A DNA stretch of 64,000 nucleotides from JACMJL01 sp963791805 (GTDB lineage Bacteria; Bacillota; Clostridia; Clostridiales; Clostridiaceae), in assembly GCA_963791805.1 (NCBI GenBank), contig CAWBTU010000003.1:310001-374000 (forward strand), read 5' to 3'. A model generated the notes under the pieces. It did not search any database and had not been told where the DNA came from. It saw only the letters and a program-made list of their open reading frames with translations. Shown here piece after piece: positions 27,622 through 34,537 of this stretch. Made by a program: the position numbers and the translations under genes. Each line of letters starts with the position of its first letter. Positions within the stretch are counted from its first letter, which is position 1.

Positions 27622-27924
27622 TTGAAATTATTTAAAAGAATATTACAGTGTATGCTCAGTATTGTTATTGTTTCGATGGCATCTGCTGTGTGGATTATGT
27701 TATTAAATAAATCTAATAATGAGGCCACGGGTGATGGCATCATGGTTTCAATGCCTATAGGATTAGGTTTAGGGTGGGGTATTTTTCAAGTTCTATTTGT
27801 AAGAAAGAAAAGAATTAAAGCTCAAGGAGGAATAGGTTTTTGGGAGTTGATGCTACTATCAATAGAAGGTGGGGCCATGGTGATGGTAAGTATACTTGTA
27901 CTTCTTTGGGTTAAAGTAATATAG
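27622..27924 (+). CDS. Small membrane protein, candidate immunity for family X tail (copy 2)
   Basis: 100 residues. The start is the TTG at 27622, with TAGGAGATGGGG upstream as in the paralogue at 21424; an upstream TTG at 27601 lies before that ribosome site and is not used. It keeps FVRKKRIKAQGGIGF exactly and the C-terminal LLWVKVI, but it differs in the N-terminal helix and in the central loop (NKSNNEATGDGIMVSMP). Parallel divergence with its tail suggests separate specificity. Confidence 0.65.
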   Translation: MKLFKRILQCMLSIVIVSMASAVWIMLLNKSNNEATGDGIMVSMPIGLGLGWGIFQVLFVRKKRIKAQGGIGFWELMLLSIEGGAMVMVSILVLLWVKVI

Positions 27925-28047
27925 TATGCTAAAAAAATTACTACAATAATTTTGTGAACTAGAGTGTTAAAAGTTACTACTATCATAAAGTTTCCATAAA
28001 GAATACTATAATTAATTGAATCACCTAAATTCTATAGTGGTAAAAAG

Positions 28048-28117
28048 TTTTCCACCACAGTTTGTTGTGGTGGAGCTTTTTTTACTGAAATATAGAGTTG
28101 ATATATATCAACTCTAT
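28048..28117 (+). terminator. Cassette terminator, family 2, with second hairpin
   Basis: First hairpin TCCACCACA (28051-28059) / TGTGGTGGA (28066-28074) followed by T-rich sequence; second hairpin ATAGAGTTGAT (28092-28102) / ATCAACTCTAT (28107-28117). Confidence 0.83.
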
Positions 28118-28222
28118 ATTATTAGAGGGATAAAGAGTAGTGAACTAGTAGAATAGTTTGATATTAAAAAATAATACCAGCAAAGTAAACAAAGACTTAG
28201 CATTAAGGGGGTTGAGAAAAAA

Positions 28223-28537
28223 TTGAATAGTAAAGAAATAAAAAAAATAATATTCACTTTTACAATCCTTTCACTATCACTAGCTTATGCTTGTTATTCT
28301 GATTTATCGCAGGAAAGTAATATTTCAATAGATACAATAAAACAATTAGTAAGTTTTATAGTACCAATGTTTATAGCATATGGGTGGGTTGTATGGTTTG
28401 TTATTAGAAAAAGAATTAACACTCTTAAACATGATGTAACTTTTTTAAAAGTTGTCATTATAGGAACAATAATACAAATAGGGCTTACTGAAATTCTAAG
28501 TTTTATCTTAGGTGTAAACGTGTTTGGTGTGAAATAG
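28223..28537 (+). CDS. Orphan family-B membrane protein (immunity without toxin)
   Basis: 104 residues, TTG start after AGGGGGTTGAG. Same three-helix layout as 25876; INTLKHDVTFLKVVIIGT and the end FILGVNVFGVK are nearly shared. The sequence from about 28136 (TAGTGAACTAGTAGAATAG) is homologous to the bases straight after the cassette 5 tail (25645 on), yet no tail precedes it here; a terminator does. The toxin half has been deleted and the immunity gene kept. Confidence 0.6.
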   Translation: MNSKEIKKIIFTFTILSLSLAYACYSDLSQESNISIDTIKQLVSFIVPMFIAYGWVVWFVIRKRINTLKHDVTFLKVVIIGTIIQIGLTEILSFILGVNVFGVK

Positions 28538-28622
28538 AAAGGGATTTACAAGATCACTTTTCTAGGAAATCATAAGTATACAGTCGAAACTCTATTCAAA
28601 TACTAATTGAACCTAACAACAA

Positions 28623-28660
28623 AAAGTCAACGAGTACTAATAATACTTGTTGGCTTTTCT
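28623..28660 (+). terminator. Cassette terminator, family 1
   Basis: Stem AAAGTCAACGAGTA / TACTTGTTGGCTTT with a 7-base loop; its loop side matches the copy at 26276. Confidence 0.82.
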
Positions 28661-28937
28661 TAAAGAGAATCAAAGAAAATATCAAATATGGTGCACTAGT
28701 AAACCGCTTTAACCTACAAACTGGAACTACAGCTGGGAAGAAGGCAGGCAACTAGCAGGAATAACTGGAAACAGTAATACCATAAGCTATAAGTATAATG
28801 ATGGAGGCATAAGAACCTCAAAAACAGTTAATGGAGTTACAACAAACTATCATCTTGTAGGAGATAAGGTAACCTATGAAACAAATAATATAGACTATAT
28901 TTATTATACTTATGACACATCAAATGACCTTGTATCA

Positions 28938-29825
28938 ATGAATCTGAATGGTGTAGAATACTACTATATCAGAAATGCCCAAGGAGATATTATAGGACTC
29001 TTTGATAAGACAGGAGCACAGGTTGTAAGTTATACCTATGATACTTGGGGTAAGTTAATATCTACAACAGGAAGTTTGGCAAGTACGGTAGGAGTTAAGA
29101 ATCCTTATTTATACAAAGGTTATAGGTATGATAATGAGACTGGGTTGTATTATTTACAGAGTAGGTATTATAGTCCTGAGTGGGGGAGGTTTGTTAATGC
29201 AGATGCTATAGCTGGTAAAGTTGGAGAGTTACTTGGAGCAAATGTATTTGCATATTGTAAGAATAATGCTGTAAATAAATATGACTCTAGTGGATTTATG
29301 GCACTTGATTGTGAAGGAAGAGGGAGAACGGCGCCTTCTTTAGTCTATGAAGATAAGAAAGCATATGCTAACACACTACCAGGTCCTCTAGGTGGTATGG
29401 CAAGGTCGAAACTTCAACCTAACTATTACGTTGGTGCGCAAGTGCAAAAAAATACTAAGGTACGTGCATTAGGATTTTCATTATCAGCTGGACTTGGTAT
29501 TAGAATGGGAATAAATGTTCAATTCGTTTTTGACAATAAAGGTCATAAAGCATTGGCAGTTACTCCGATTTTTGGTGGCTCAACACCAGGAAGTTCTGCT
29601 GCAGTTACGTATTCAAGATATAAAAATACAAAATCACTATATAATATAAAAGGATGGGGAGGAGATGCTGGATTTTCAGCTCCTGGATACTTTGGAAGTG
29701 GTGGCATTGATTATTTATTCGGAGCACATAATGGTGTCTATGGAATTTCTGGGAACTATGGTATAAAAGGTTCACCTGAAATACATACAGACGTCGGATA
29801 TACATTTTTCTGGTTACACAATTAA
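28938..29825 (+). CDS. Displaced Rhs C-terminal cassette 7 (family Y tail)
   Basis: The Rhs frame is open from 28713 (WNYSWEEGRQLAGITGNSN) without a start; the Met at 28938 is internal. The core GYRYDNETGLYYLQSRYY and KYDSSGFMALDCEGRGRT lead into a Gly-rich tail of about 185 residues. The tail shares GGMARSKLQPNYYVGAQ at its beginning and the pattern YNxxGxGxxxG...YxxxFLHN-like end with the tail of the full-length Rhs, so the two are diverged members of one effector family. Alternating hydrophobic/Gly segments (FSLSAGLGIRMGINVQFVF; VGYTFFWLHN) suggest a beta-barrel-like or beta-rich membrane protein; this is inference. Confidence 0.7.
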   Translation: MNLNGVEYYYIRNAQGDIIGLFDKTGAQVVSYTYDTWGKLISTTGSLASTVGVKNPYLYKGYRYDNETGLYYLQSRYYSPEWGRFVNADAIAGKVGELLGANVFAYCKNNAVNKYDSSGFMALDCEGRGRTAPSLVYEDKKAYANTLPGPLGGMARSKLQPNYYVGAQVQKNTKVRALGFSLSAGLGIRMGINVQFVFDNKGHKALAVTPIFGGSTPGSSAAVTYSRYKNTKSLYNIKGWGGDAGFSAPGYFGSGGIDYLFGAHNGVYGISGNYGIKGSPEIHTDVGYTFFWLHN

Positions 29826-29848
29826 TTATTTATTAAAGGATGTTTTAT

Positions 29849-30163
29849 ATGAAAATTCAAACAAAATATTTAATATTTTTGACTACATGGCTTCTTATTA
29901 ATGCTACTTTTATTTTTATTATGCAAGACATTATGATATCATATTTTTCTGTAAGCTTTGGACTTTTTCTTATATTTAATGGGATGTTTGTTATTTCACA
30001 TGCCAAAGAAATTGATAAATATACTGAAAAGAAATCCAGATGGAAAATGGAGTTGGGATTTGAAAGTGCTACTAAATTTAATAAAAAGCTAAACAGAGTA
30101 AATGCATATCTGGCCATTATAATTGGGATAGTATTAATATTTTGGAAATTTCTTTTTAATTAG
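29849..30163 (+). CDS. Small membrane protein, candidate immunity for cassette 7
   Basis: 104 residues from the ATG at 29849 (AAAGGA eight bases upstream; the ATG at 29840 overlaps that site). It has an N-terminal helix (YLIFLTTWLLINATFIFI), a second helix (YFSVSFGLFLIFNGMFVI), a charged stretch HAKEIDKYTEKKSRWKME and a C-terminal helix (AYLAIIIGIVLIFWKFLF). The frameshifted gene at 30841 is its paralogue. It has no visible similarity to the partner of the full-length Rhs even though their tails are related. Confidence 0.6.
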   Translation: MKIQTKYLIFLTTWLLINATFIFIMQDIMISYFSVSFGLFLIFNGMFVISHAKEIDKYTEKKSRWKMELGFESATKFNKKLNRVNAYLAIIIGIVLIFWKFLFN

Positions 30164-30297
30164 AAAAACTGATATGAAGATAAGTCTATTCTTATGAACT
30201 ATATGTTTAATTATTTTAGTTATGAGTAATTTTAGTGATATTTCAAATTACCAAATAAGTAGCATCTAAAAGATTACTGCTAATTAAATGAACTTAT

Positions 30298-30341
30298 AAA
30301 ACGTCAACTGGTACTAACACCTTTTGACGTTTTTTTTTACG
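30298..30341 (+). terminator. Cassette terminator, family 1
   Basis: AAAACGTCAA (30298-30307) pairs with TTGACGTTTT (30324-30333), inside a run of nine T. Confidence 0.88.
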
Positions 30342-30367
30342 CAAAACCAAATGAAAGGAGAATAGAC

Positions 30368-30508
30368 ATGGCAACAGATTTTGTGGAGAAATTCAAAAGT
30401 CATTTGAAGGAAGATGGCAACAATCAAGAACCCTATAAAGTTACGTATCTTAGCAACAACATACACATTACAGCCTTCTTATGTGCTATACAAGCTTGTT
30501 TTAAATGA
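30368..30508 (+). CDS. Small ORF, 46 codons, unknown (possibly a gene remnant)
   Basis: ATG preceded by a strong AAAGGAG eight bases upstream; it begins MATDFVEKFKSHLKEDGNNQ. A second frame that overlaps its end reads on as LQPSYVLYKLVLNEDINAWK, so it may be the 5' end of a longer frameshifted gene. It does not look like Rhs. No function can be assigned. Confidence 0.35.
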   Translation: MATDFVEKFKSHLKEDGNNQEPYKVTYLSNNIHITAFLCAIQACFK

Positions 30509-30587
30509 AGACATTAACGCATGGAAGGTAAAAAAACAATCTTTCTAATGGACGTATATAAGGATATTAGACAACACTATACCATAA

Positions 30588-30809
30588 TTTACTTGTTATT
30601 ATCATGCAAAATCTTTAAATGATTTATCTGGATGGGGGGGAGACGCAGGATTTGTATTAAATATACCTACTCCGGAAATAAGTGTTGGAGCAGACTACTT
30701 ATTTGGCTGTTACAATGGAATTAATGGTGAAAGTATTAATGGTGGAGGTAAAGGTTTTAGTACAATACATATTGATGTAGGATATACGTTCTTATTGTTT
30801 CGCAAGTAG
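30588..30809 (+). pseudogene. Remnant of a family Y toxin tail (cassette 8)
   Basis: Only the last 70-odd codons survive: LNDLSGWGGDAGF, SVGADYLFG, then HIDVGYTFLLFRK. These align with the end of the cassette 7 tail (KGWGGDAGF, GGIDYLFG, HTDVGYTFFWLHN). The Rhs core and the tail start are missing. Confidence 0.72.
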
Positions 30810-30840
30810 CTAAGAAAGTTACGAAGGGGTGTAATAAAAT

Positions 30841-31163
30841 ATGAATATCAGAACAAAGCTTTTTATATGCAATGTAATATATATCTTTTTAATTATAATA
30901 GCAAGCTTAACTAATGTATTACCAAATATAATTTATAACTTTTTATTACTTATTGGGCTTTTTCTTATTTTTAACGGGATATTAATAGTTATATTTAAAA
31001 GAGATGTTGATAAATTTGTTAAAATAAAAGTAAGAAATATGTTGAATTTGGTTATATGGATGCTCATAAGTATCTGAAAAAGTATAATATAGTAGGCACA
31101 TGGCTATATTTTATTATAGGAATAATAATGGTAATTTTATCATTCTTTTTCCCTAATGCTTAA
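30841..31163 (+). pseudogene. Frameshifted paralogue of the cassette 7 immunity protein
   Basis: The annotatable frame ends at 31077. One added A near 31037-31039 continues it as KYVEFGYMDAHKYLKKYN and a final helix (TWLYFIIGIIMVILSFFF), stopping at 31163, which matches the length and helix order of the protein at 29849 (LLIGLFLIFNGILIV against SFGLFLIFNGMFVIS). The ribosome site is GAAGGGGTG. It may be a true mutation or a sequence error. Confidence 0.65.
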
Positions 31164-31245
31164 AAGTGTAAAGTTCATTTAACTAGAAAAAATAACGCTA
31201 ACTTAGTTCAATGATTCATAACATAACATTGAAGTAAAAAAAGAG

Positions 31246-31315
31246 TTTCCACCACAATTTGTTGTGGTGGAAATTTTTTATACTAAAATATAGAGCTGGT
31301 GTAAATCACTAGCTC
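31246..31315 (+). terminator. Double-hairpin cassette terminator, family 2
   Basis: TTTCCACCACA (31246-31256) / TGTGGTGGAAA (31263-31273) plus T6, then GAGCTGGTG (31293-31301) / CACTAGCTC (31307-31315). The hairpins and the following ~70 bp (through GGTTTATAT) are nearly identical to 22033-22150. Confidence 0.87.
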
Positions 31316-31418
31316 TTATTGCTAGAAAAATAAAGTAGTTATAATTAAGGTTTATATATGGCTTAATACTACTTAAAAGGCAAGATGTTACTTTTAAAAT
31401 TAGTGGGATGGTATTATG

Positions 31419-31478
31419 TCATTATTTGACAAATTAGAGATAGAGGTAGTAAGCTATATCTATGATACTTGGGTTTAC
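31419..31478 (+). pseudogene. Last Rhs core remnant of the array
   Basis: About 20 codons survive in frame: LFDKLEIEVVSYIYDTW, equivalent to LFDxxGxQVVSYTYDTWGK in the other cassettes. It marks the 3' edge of the rhs array. The rest of 31480-31730 shows no gene on the plus strand; a short minus-strand open stretch (about 31535-31650) is unassigned. Confidence 0.6.
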
Positions 31479-31730
31479 TTATATACTCAAACAATGATTT
31501 GCATATTACCATCATTTCTTACAAACATGGCGTAAAGCCTGCATACAAGTAATTGATATTGTTAGTACCATAATTTCTAATTTTCTCTTAGTCAGAATTC
31601 TACCATTACCCCTATTATTACCTTCAACGATTAAAGCTTCTATTTTTCTTCAAAACATACAAAGTAAATTTATATAATAGTAAATTAAGTTAGAATCATT
31701 ATTGTATTTGGTACTTATATACATATATGG

Positions 31731-31760
31731 TTTACATTTTTCCAAAAATTCCCTCTTTAA
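31731..31760 (+). promoter_or_regulatory. TcdR/UviA-type promoter of the sigma gene (autoregulation)
   Basis: TTTACA (31731-31736), a 16-base spacer and CTCTTTAA (31753-31760), 27 bp before the sigma start. Spacer length and both boxes match the promoter of the full-length rhs gene at 9268-9297, with one base different in the -10. Self-activation is the rule for TcdR-type factors. Confidence 0.62.
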
Positions 31761-31787
31761 TACATACATGCACAAAGGGGGATTGCT

Positions 31788-32312
31788 ATGGAAAATGAAT
31801 TAATAAGTCTTATTTTAAAATCTCAACAAGGTGATAAGGATTCTATTATAGAAATTATAAATAAGTTTATGCCTCTAATAAAAAAATATAGTAGAGAATT
31901 AGCGTATGATGGAGCAGAATCCGATTTATCTATAGCTTTAATAGCAATAATAAAATCCTATCCTGTTTATAAAAACAATAAAGTTAGAGATGAATGCGAA
32001 ATTATATCATATATATCTATATCTATACGTCATAAATTTATAGAATTATCCAAGAAAAATTGTAAAATTACCACAAACGAAACATTATTAAATGAAGATA
32101 TGTATTTAACGCAATCGGCCAATGATATTGATGATATGGTATTCGTAAATGAATTATTGGACAAGCTTCCTATTAAACAGAAGCAATTACTTACATACTT
32201 ATTTATAAATGAATATTCCGAATCAGAAATAGCTCTAAAGCTTAATGTATCACGTCAGTATATTAATAAGATTAAAAAGAAAGCCTTGAATAATTTAAAG
32301 CAATATATTTAA
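31788..32312 (+). CDS. TcdR/BotR/UviA-like alternative sigma factor
   Basis: 174 residues, the size of the clostridial toxin-gene sigma factors. Region 2-like part at residues 1-90 (ISLILKSQQGDKDSIIEIIN; FMPLIKKYSREL; ISYISISIRHKFIELSKK) and region 4 at residues about 118-172 (LLDKLPIKQKQLLTYLFINE, then helix-turn-helix SESEIALKLNVSRQYINKIK). There is no C-terminal extension. In Clostridium such factors direct transcription of toxin or bacteriocin genes and often sit beside a holin gene, as here. The ribosome site is AAAGGGGG. A general ECF-type factor is the alternative. Confidence 0.8.
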   Translation: MENELISLILKSQQGDKDSIIEIINKFMPLIKKYSRELAYDGAESDLSIALIAIIKSYPVYKNNKVRDECEIISYISISIRHKFIELSKKNCKITTNETLLNEDMYLTQSANDIDDMVFVNELLDKLPIKQKQLLTYLFINEYSESEIALKLNVSRQYINKIKKKALNNLKQYI

Positions 32313-32446
32313 TATAAAATTTTTAGTGAAAGAAATATGTTTATGGAAAATGATGTTATTATACTCTCTCCATTTTTCTTATTTTTTTATACTTTAGAAA
32401 CTTAAATAAAGAGATTTAATACAAGATAAAAGAAAAGAGGTGCTCC

Positions 32447-32740
32447 ATGGATGGAAGATGTAATGATTGCAAACCAGCGGTGCAAGTTGATATTTTATTG
32501 CTAGAACTTAATACCTTAAAAGAAAAGGTAAACAGACTTGAAACTAATACAGCCGTAAATGAGGAACAGACGAAAATGATATTTAAAATATTAACCGAAA
32601 TAAAGGAGAGTATAGCAGATATTAATACCACTATACAGGGAATTAAAGAAAAGCCTGCTACAAGGTGGGAATCATTAGTAACTACAATAATAACGGTTGC
32701 AGTTTCAATTGCAGCAACCTTTTTTATTACTAATCAATAA
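32447..32740 (+). CDS. XhlA/BhlA-like holin-associated membrane protein
   Basis: 97 residues. An N-terminal CNDCKP motif, a long coiled coil (LLELNTLKEKVNRLETNTAV; MIFKILTEIKESIADINTT) and one C-terminal membrane helix (LVTTIITVAVSIAATFFI). This is the layout of phage-type XhlA haemolysin/holin accessory proteins. GAGGTGC lies before the ATG. It stands directly in front of the amidase (14 bp gap), forming a lysis or protein-release cassette. Confidence 0.78.
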   Translation: MDGRCNDCKPAVQVDILLLELNTLKEKVNRLETNTAVNEEQTKMIFKILTEIKESIADINTTIQGIKEKPATRWESLVTTIITVAVSIAATFFITNQ

Positions 32741-32754
32741 AAGGAGATGTAAAG

Positions 32755-33645
32755 ATGTCATATCAAATTAATCAAAATTTTATATCAAAAAATAGATCAG
32801 GTAAAACCTTATCACCCATTGGCATGGTAGTTCATGATACAGCTACAAAAGGAGCTACAGATGAAAATGAACAAGCTTATTTTAACAATAATAATGTACA
32901 AGCTTCAGCCCATACTTTTATTGATTGGAATAGTATAACTGAAACTGTTCCTGATAATGAAGTTGCATGGGGCTCGGGTCCTACTTCAAATCATGAATTT
33001 TTGCAGGTTGAATTATGTGTGCCAGCATCACATGATCCCTGTAAATTTCAAGAGGTTTGGGATAGAGCAACTTGGTATTTTGCTTATAAATTTATAAATA
33101 AAATAAATATTAAAACTGTTACTAAAGATAATTTAATTAGCCACGCTGAGGTATCTAATAGGTGGGGCGAAACAGATCATCAAGACCCCATAGCATACTT
33201 TCAAGAATACGGAAAAACCGTGGATGACTTCAGACAGGCTGTGCAAATTATGATTAATACATGTTCTGGTGGGTCATTTTCAAATACCAACACAAGCGGT
33301 GGCACAGTTAAGGACTTGCAGCATAATCTTAATAGACTGTTTAATGCAGGCTTAGCAGAAGATAATGATAATGGTCCAATGACTACTGCAGCTATAAATA
33401 AATTTGGTCCTATATTGGGAAGTACAGAAATATCAACGTTGATTGCTCTTACTAATCAGATATTATCATTTCCACTAATTCAACAGAATAGTTCTGGGGC
33501 AGCAGTAAGATATGTTCAATATAGGGTGGGTGCTAATATTGATGGAAGTTTTGGTCCTAATACAAAGTCTAAGGTTATGGCGTATCAAAGTGGAACAAAA
33601 GATGGAATAGTAGGACCTGTCACATGGTCACAATTCATGCAATAA
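32755..33645 (+). CDS. N-acetylmuramoyl-L-alanine amidase (Amidase_2 endolysin)
   Basis: 296 residues, no signal peptide, so export depends on a holin. The catalytic zinc domain covers residues about 15-165: MVVHDTA (His27), then HTFIDWNS, EVAWGSG, and ISHAEVSNRWGETDHQDP with the second His and the Asp/His pair. The C-terminal part has two peptidoglycan-binding-like repeats (KDLQHNLNRLFNAGLAED; VRYVQYRVGANIDGSFGPN, ending GIVGPVTWSQFM). It cuts the amide between MurNAc and the stem peptide. AAAGGAGATG precedes the ATG. Flanked by two holin-like genes. Confidence 0.93.
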   Translation: MSYQINQNFISKNRSGKTLSPIGMVVHDTATKGATDENEQAYFNNNNVQASAHTFIDWNSITETVPDNEVAWGSGPTSNHEFLQVELCVPASHDPCKFQEVWDRATWYFAYKFINKINIKTVTKDNLISHAEVSNRWGETDHQDPIAYFQEYGKTVDDFRQAVQIMINTCSGGSFSNTNTSGGTVKDLQHNLNRLFNAGLAEDNDNGPMTTAAINKFGPILGSTEISTLIALTNQILSFPLIQQNSSGAAVRYVQYRVGANIDGSFGPNTKSKVMAYQSGTKDGIVGPVTWSQFMQ

Positions 33646-33708
33646 AATTATGGCTATATTATAACCTTTTAATAATTCAAAAATATATGGGAAAGAAGGA
33701 TTTTTTAA

Positions 33709-33945
33709 ATGAAAAATTTTTTTAAAAATATTAAATTTGAATATGCAATAACTATATTAATTTTAGGAGTGCTTTCAACTGCCTTATTCTATTTCAAGGA
33801 TAACAAGGATATAGTAGTACCTATAATCACATGTTTAATTAGTGCATTTGGTGGCATAATAGGCTACTTATTTACCAAGTACACTCCAACTAATAAAAAC
33901 TTTACGCCAAACGATACAACAAATGGTACTAATAATATAAAATAA
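33709..33945 (+). CDS. Small holin-like membrane protein
   Basis: 78 residues: a basic N-terminus (MKNFFKNIKFEY), helix 1 (AITILILGVLSTALFYF), a short charged turn (KDNKDIV), helix 2 (VPIITCLISAFGGIIGYLF) and a polar Asn/Thr-rich tail. Two helices with a short turn fit a class II holin or a holin-partner protein. It is the last gene of the sigma-XhlA-amidase unit. Confidence 0.6.
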   Translation: MKNFFKNIKFEYAITILILGVLSTALFYFKDNKDIVVPIITCLISAFGGIIGYLFTKYTPTNKNFTPNDTTNGTNNIK

Positions 33946-34014
33946 TTTTTAAGCTTAAGATTTTGATACCACCCCCGAATCTTTTCATACTAATATATGA
34001 AATAACTTCAAAAA

Positions 34015-34049
34015 CCCCCATAGACTTGATTTACACAAATCTATGGGGG
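34015..34049. terminator. Terminator between the convergent lysis module and riboflavin operon
   Basis: CCCCCATAGA (34015-34024) pairs with TCTATGGGGG (34040-34049), with a T-rich run on the plus side; it can serve both strands. Confidence 0.88.
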
Positions 34050-34062
34050 CTTTCTTTTTTCA

Positions 34063-34524
34063 TTACCCTATATTCTTTAATAAATTCGCCATCTCAATAG
34101 CAGTAACAGCTGCATCATAGCCCTTATTTCCAGACTTAGTTCCAGCTCTTTCAATTGCCTGTTCTATAGAATCTGTTGTTAATACTCCAAAGATTACAGG
34201 AATATCAGAGTTAAGAGATACGCTTGCAACTCCTTTAGTAACTTCAGCGCTAACATACTCAAAATGTGGAGTTGAACCTCTAATTACTGCACCTAAACAT
34301 ATAACCGCATCATACTTACCAGATTTAGCCATTTTGCTGGCTACTAGTGGGATTTCAAAAGCTCCTGGTACCCATGCAATATCAATTTCATCCTCGTTTA
34401 CTCCATGTCTTTTCAACCCATCCATTGCTCCACCCAAAAGTTTAGAGCCAATAAACTCATTAAATCTTCCAATAACAATACCAAATTTTAAACCTTCTGA
34501 AATTAAGTTTCCTTCATAAATCAT
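34063..34524 (-). CDS. ribH: 6,7-dimethyl-8-ribityllumazine synthase
   Basis: 153 residues. Condenses the ribityl-pyrimidinedione with 3,4-dihydroxy-2-butanone-4-phosphate, the penultimate step of riboflavin synthesis. Motifs: FGIVIGRFNEFI, WVPGAFEIPL, CLGAVIRGSTPHFEYV (with the catalytic His near residue 88), IPVIFGVLTTDSIEQA, and the C-terminal GxKGxDAAxxAIEMAxL. AAGGAGG precedes the ATG. Last gene of the rib operon. Confidence 0.97.
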   Translation of the reverse strand: MIYEGNLISEGLKFGIVIGRFNEFIGSKLLGGAMDGLKRHGVNEDEIDIAWVPGAFEIPLVASKMAKSGKYDAVICLGAVIRGSTPHFEYVSAEVTKGVASVSLNSDIPVIFGVLTTDSIEQAIERAGTKSGNKGYDAAVTAIEMANLLKNIG

Positions 34525-34537
34525 AATACAAACCTCC

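Noticed and set aside
12000..31500. Tandem short repeats in the Rhs region considered as a CRISPR array
   Set aside because: The repeats are in-frame YD peptides and cassette-scale duplications; no uniform repeat-spacer pattern exists.
31535..31650. Minus-strand open stretch of about 38 codons reading VEGNNRGNGRILTKRKLEIM
   Set aside because: It may be a gene remnant, but I could not tie it to a family, it lacks a start and it is short; not reported as a feature.
32340..32400. A third TcdR-like promoter before the XhlA-like gene (TTATAC, 16 bases, ATTTTTTT)
   Set aside because: Both boxes deviate from the two good copies and the region is T-rich, so a chance match is likely; the module may simply be read through from the sigma promoter.
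31788..33945. Prophage as the explanation of the sigma-XhlA-amidase module
   Set aside because: No capsid, tail, integrase or replication genes in the window; the module is flanked by the rhs array and the riboflavin operon. Cannot be fully excluded as a phage or bacteriocin relic.
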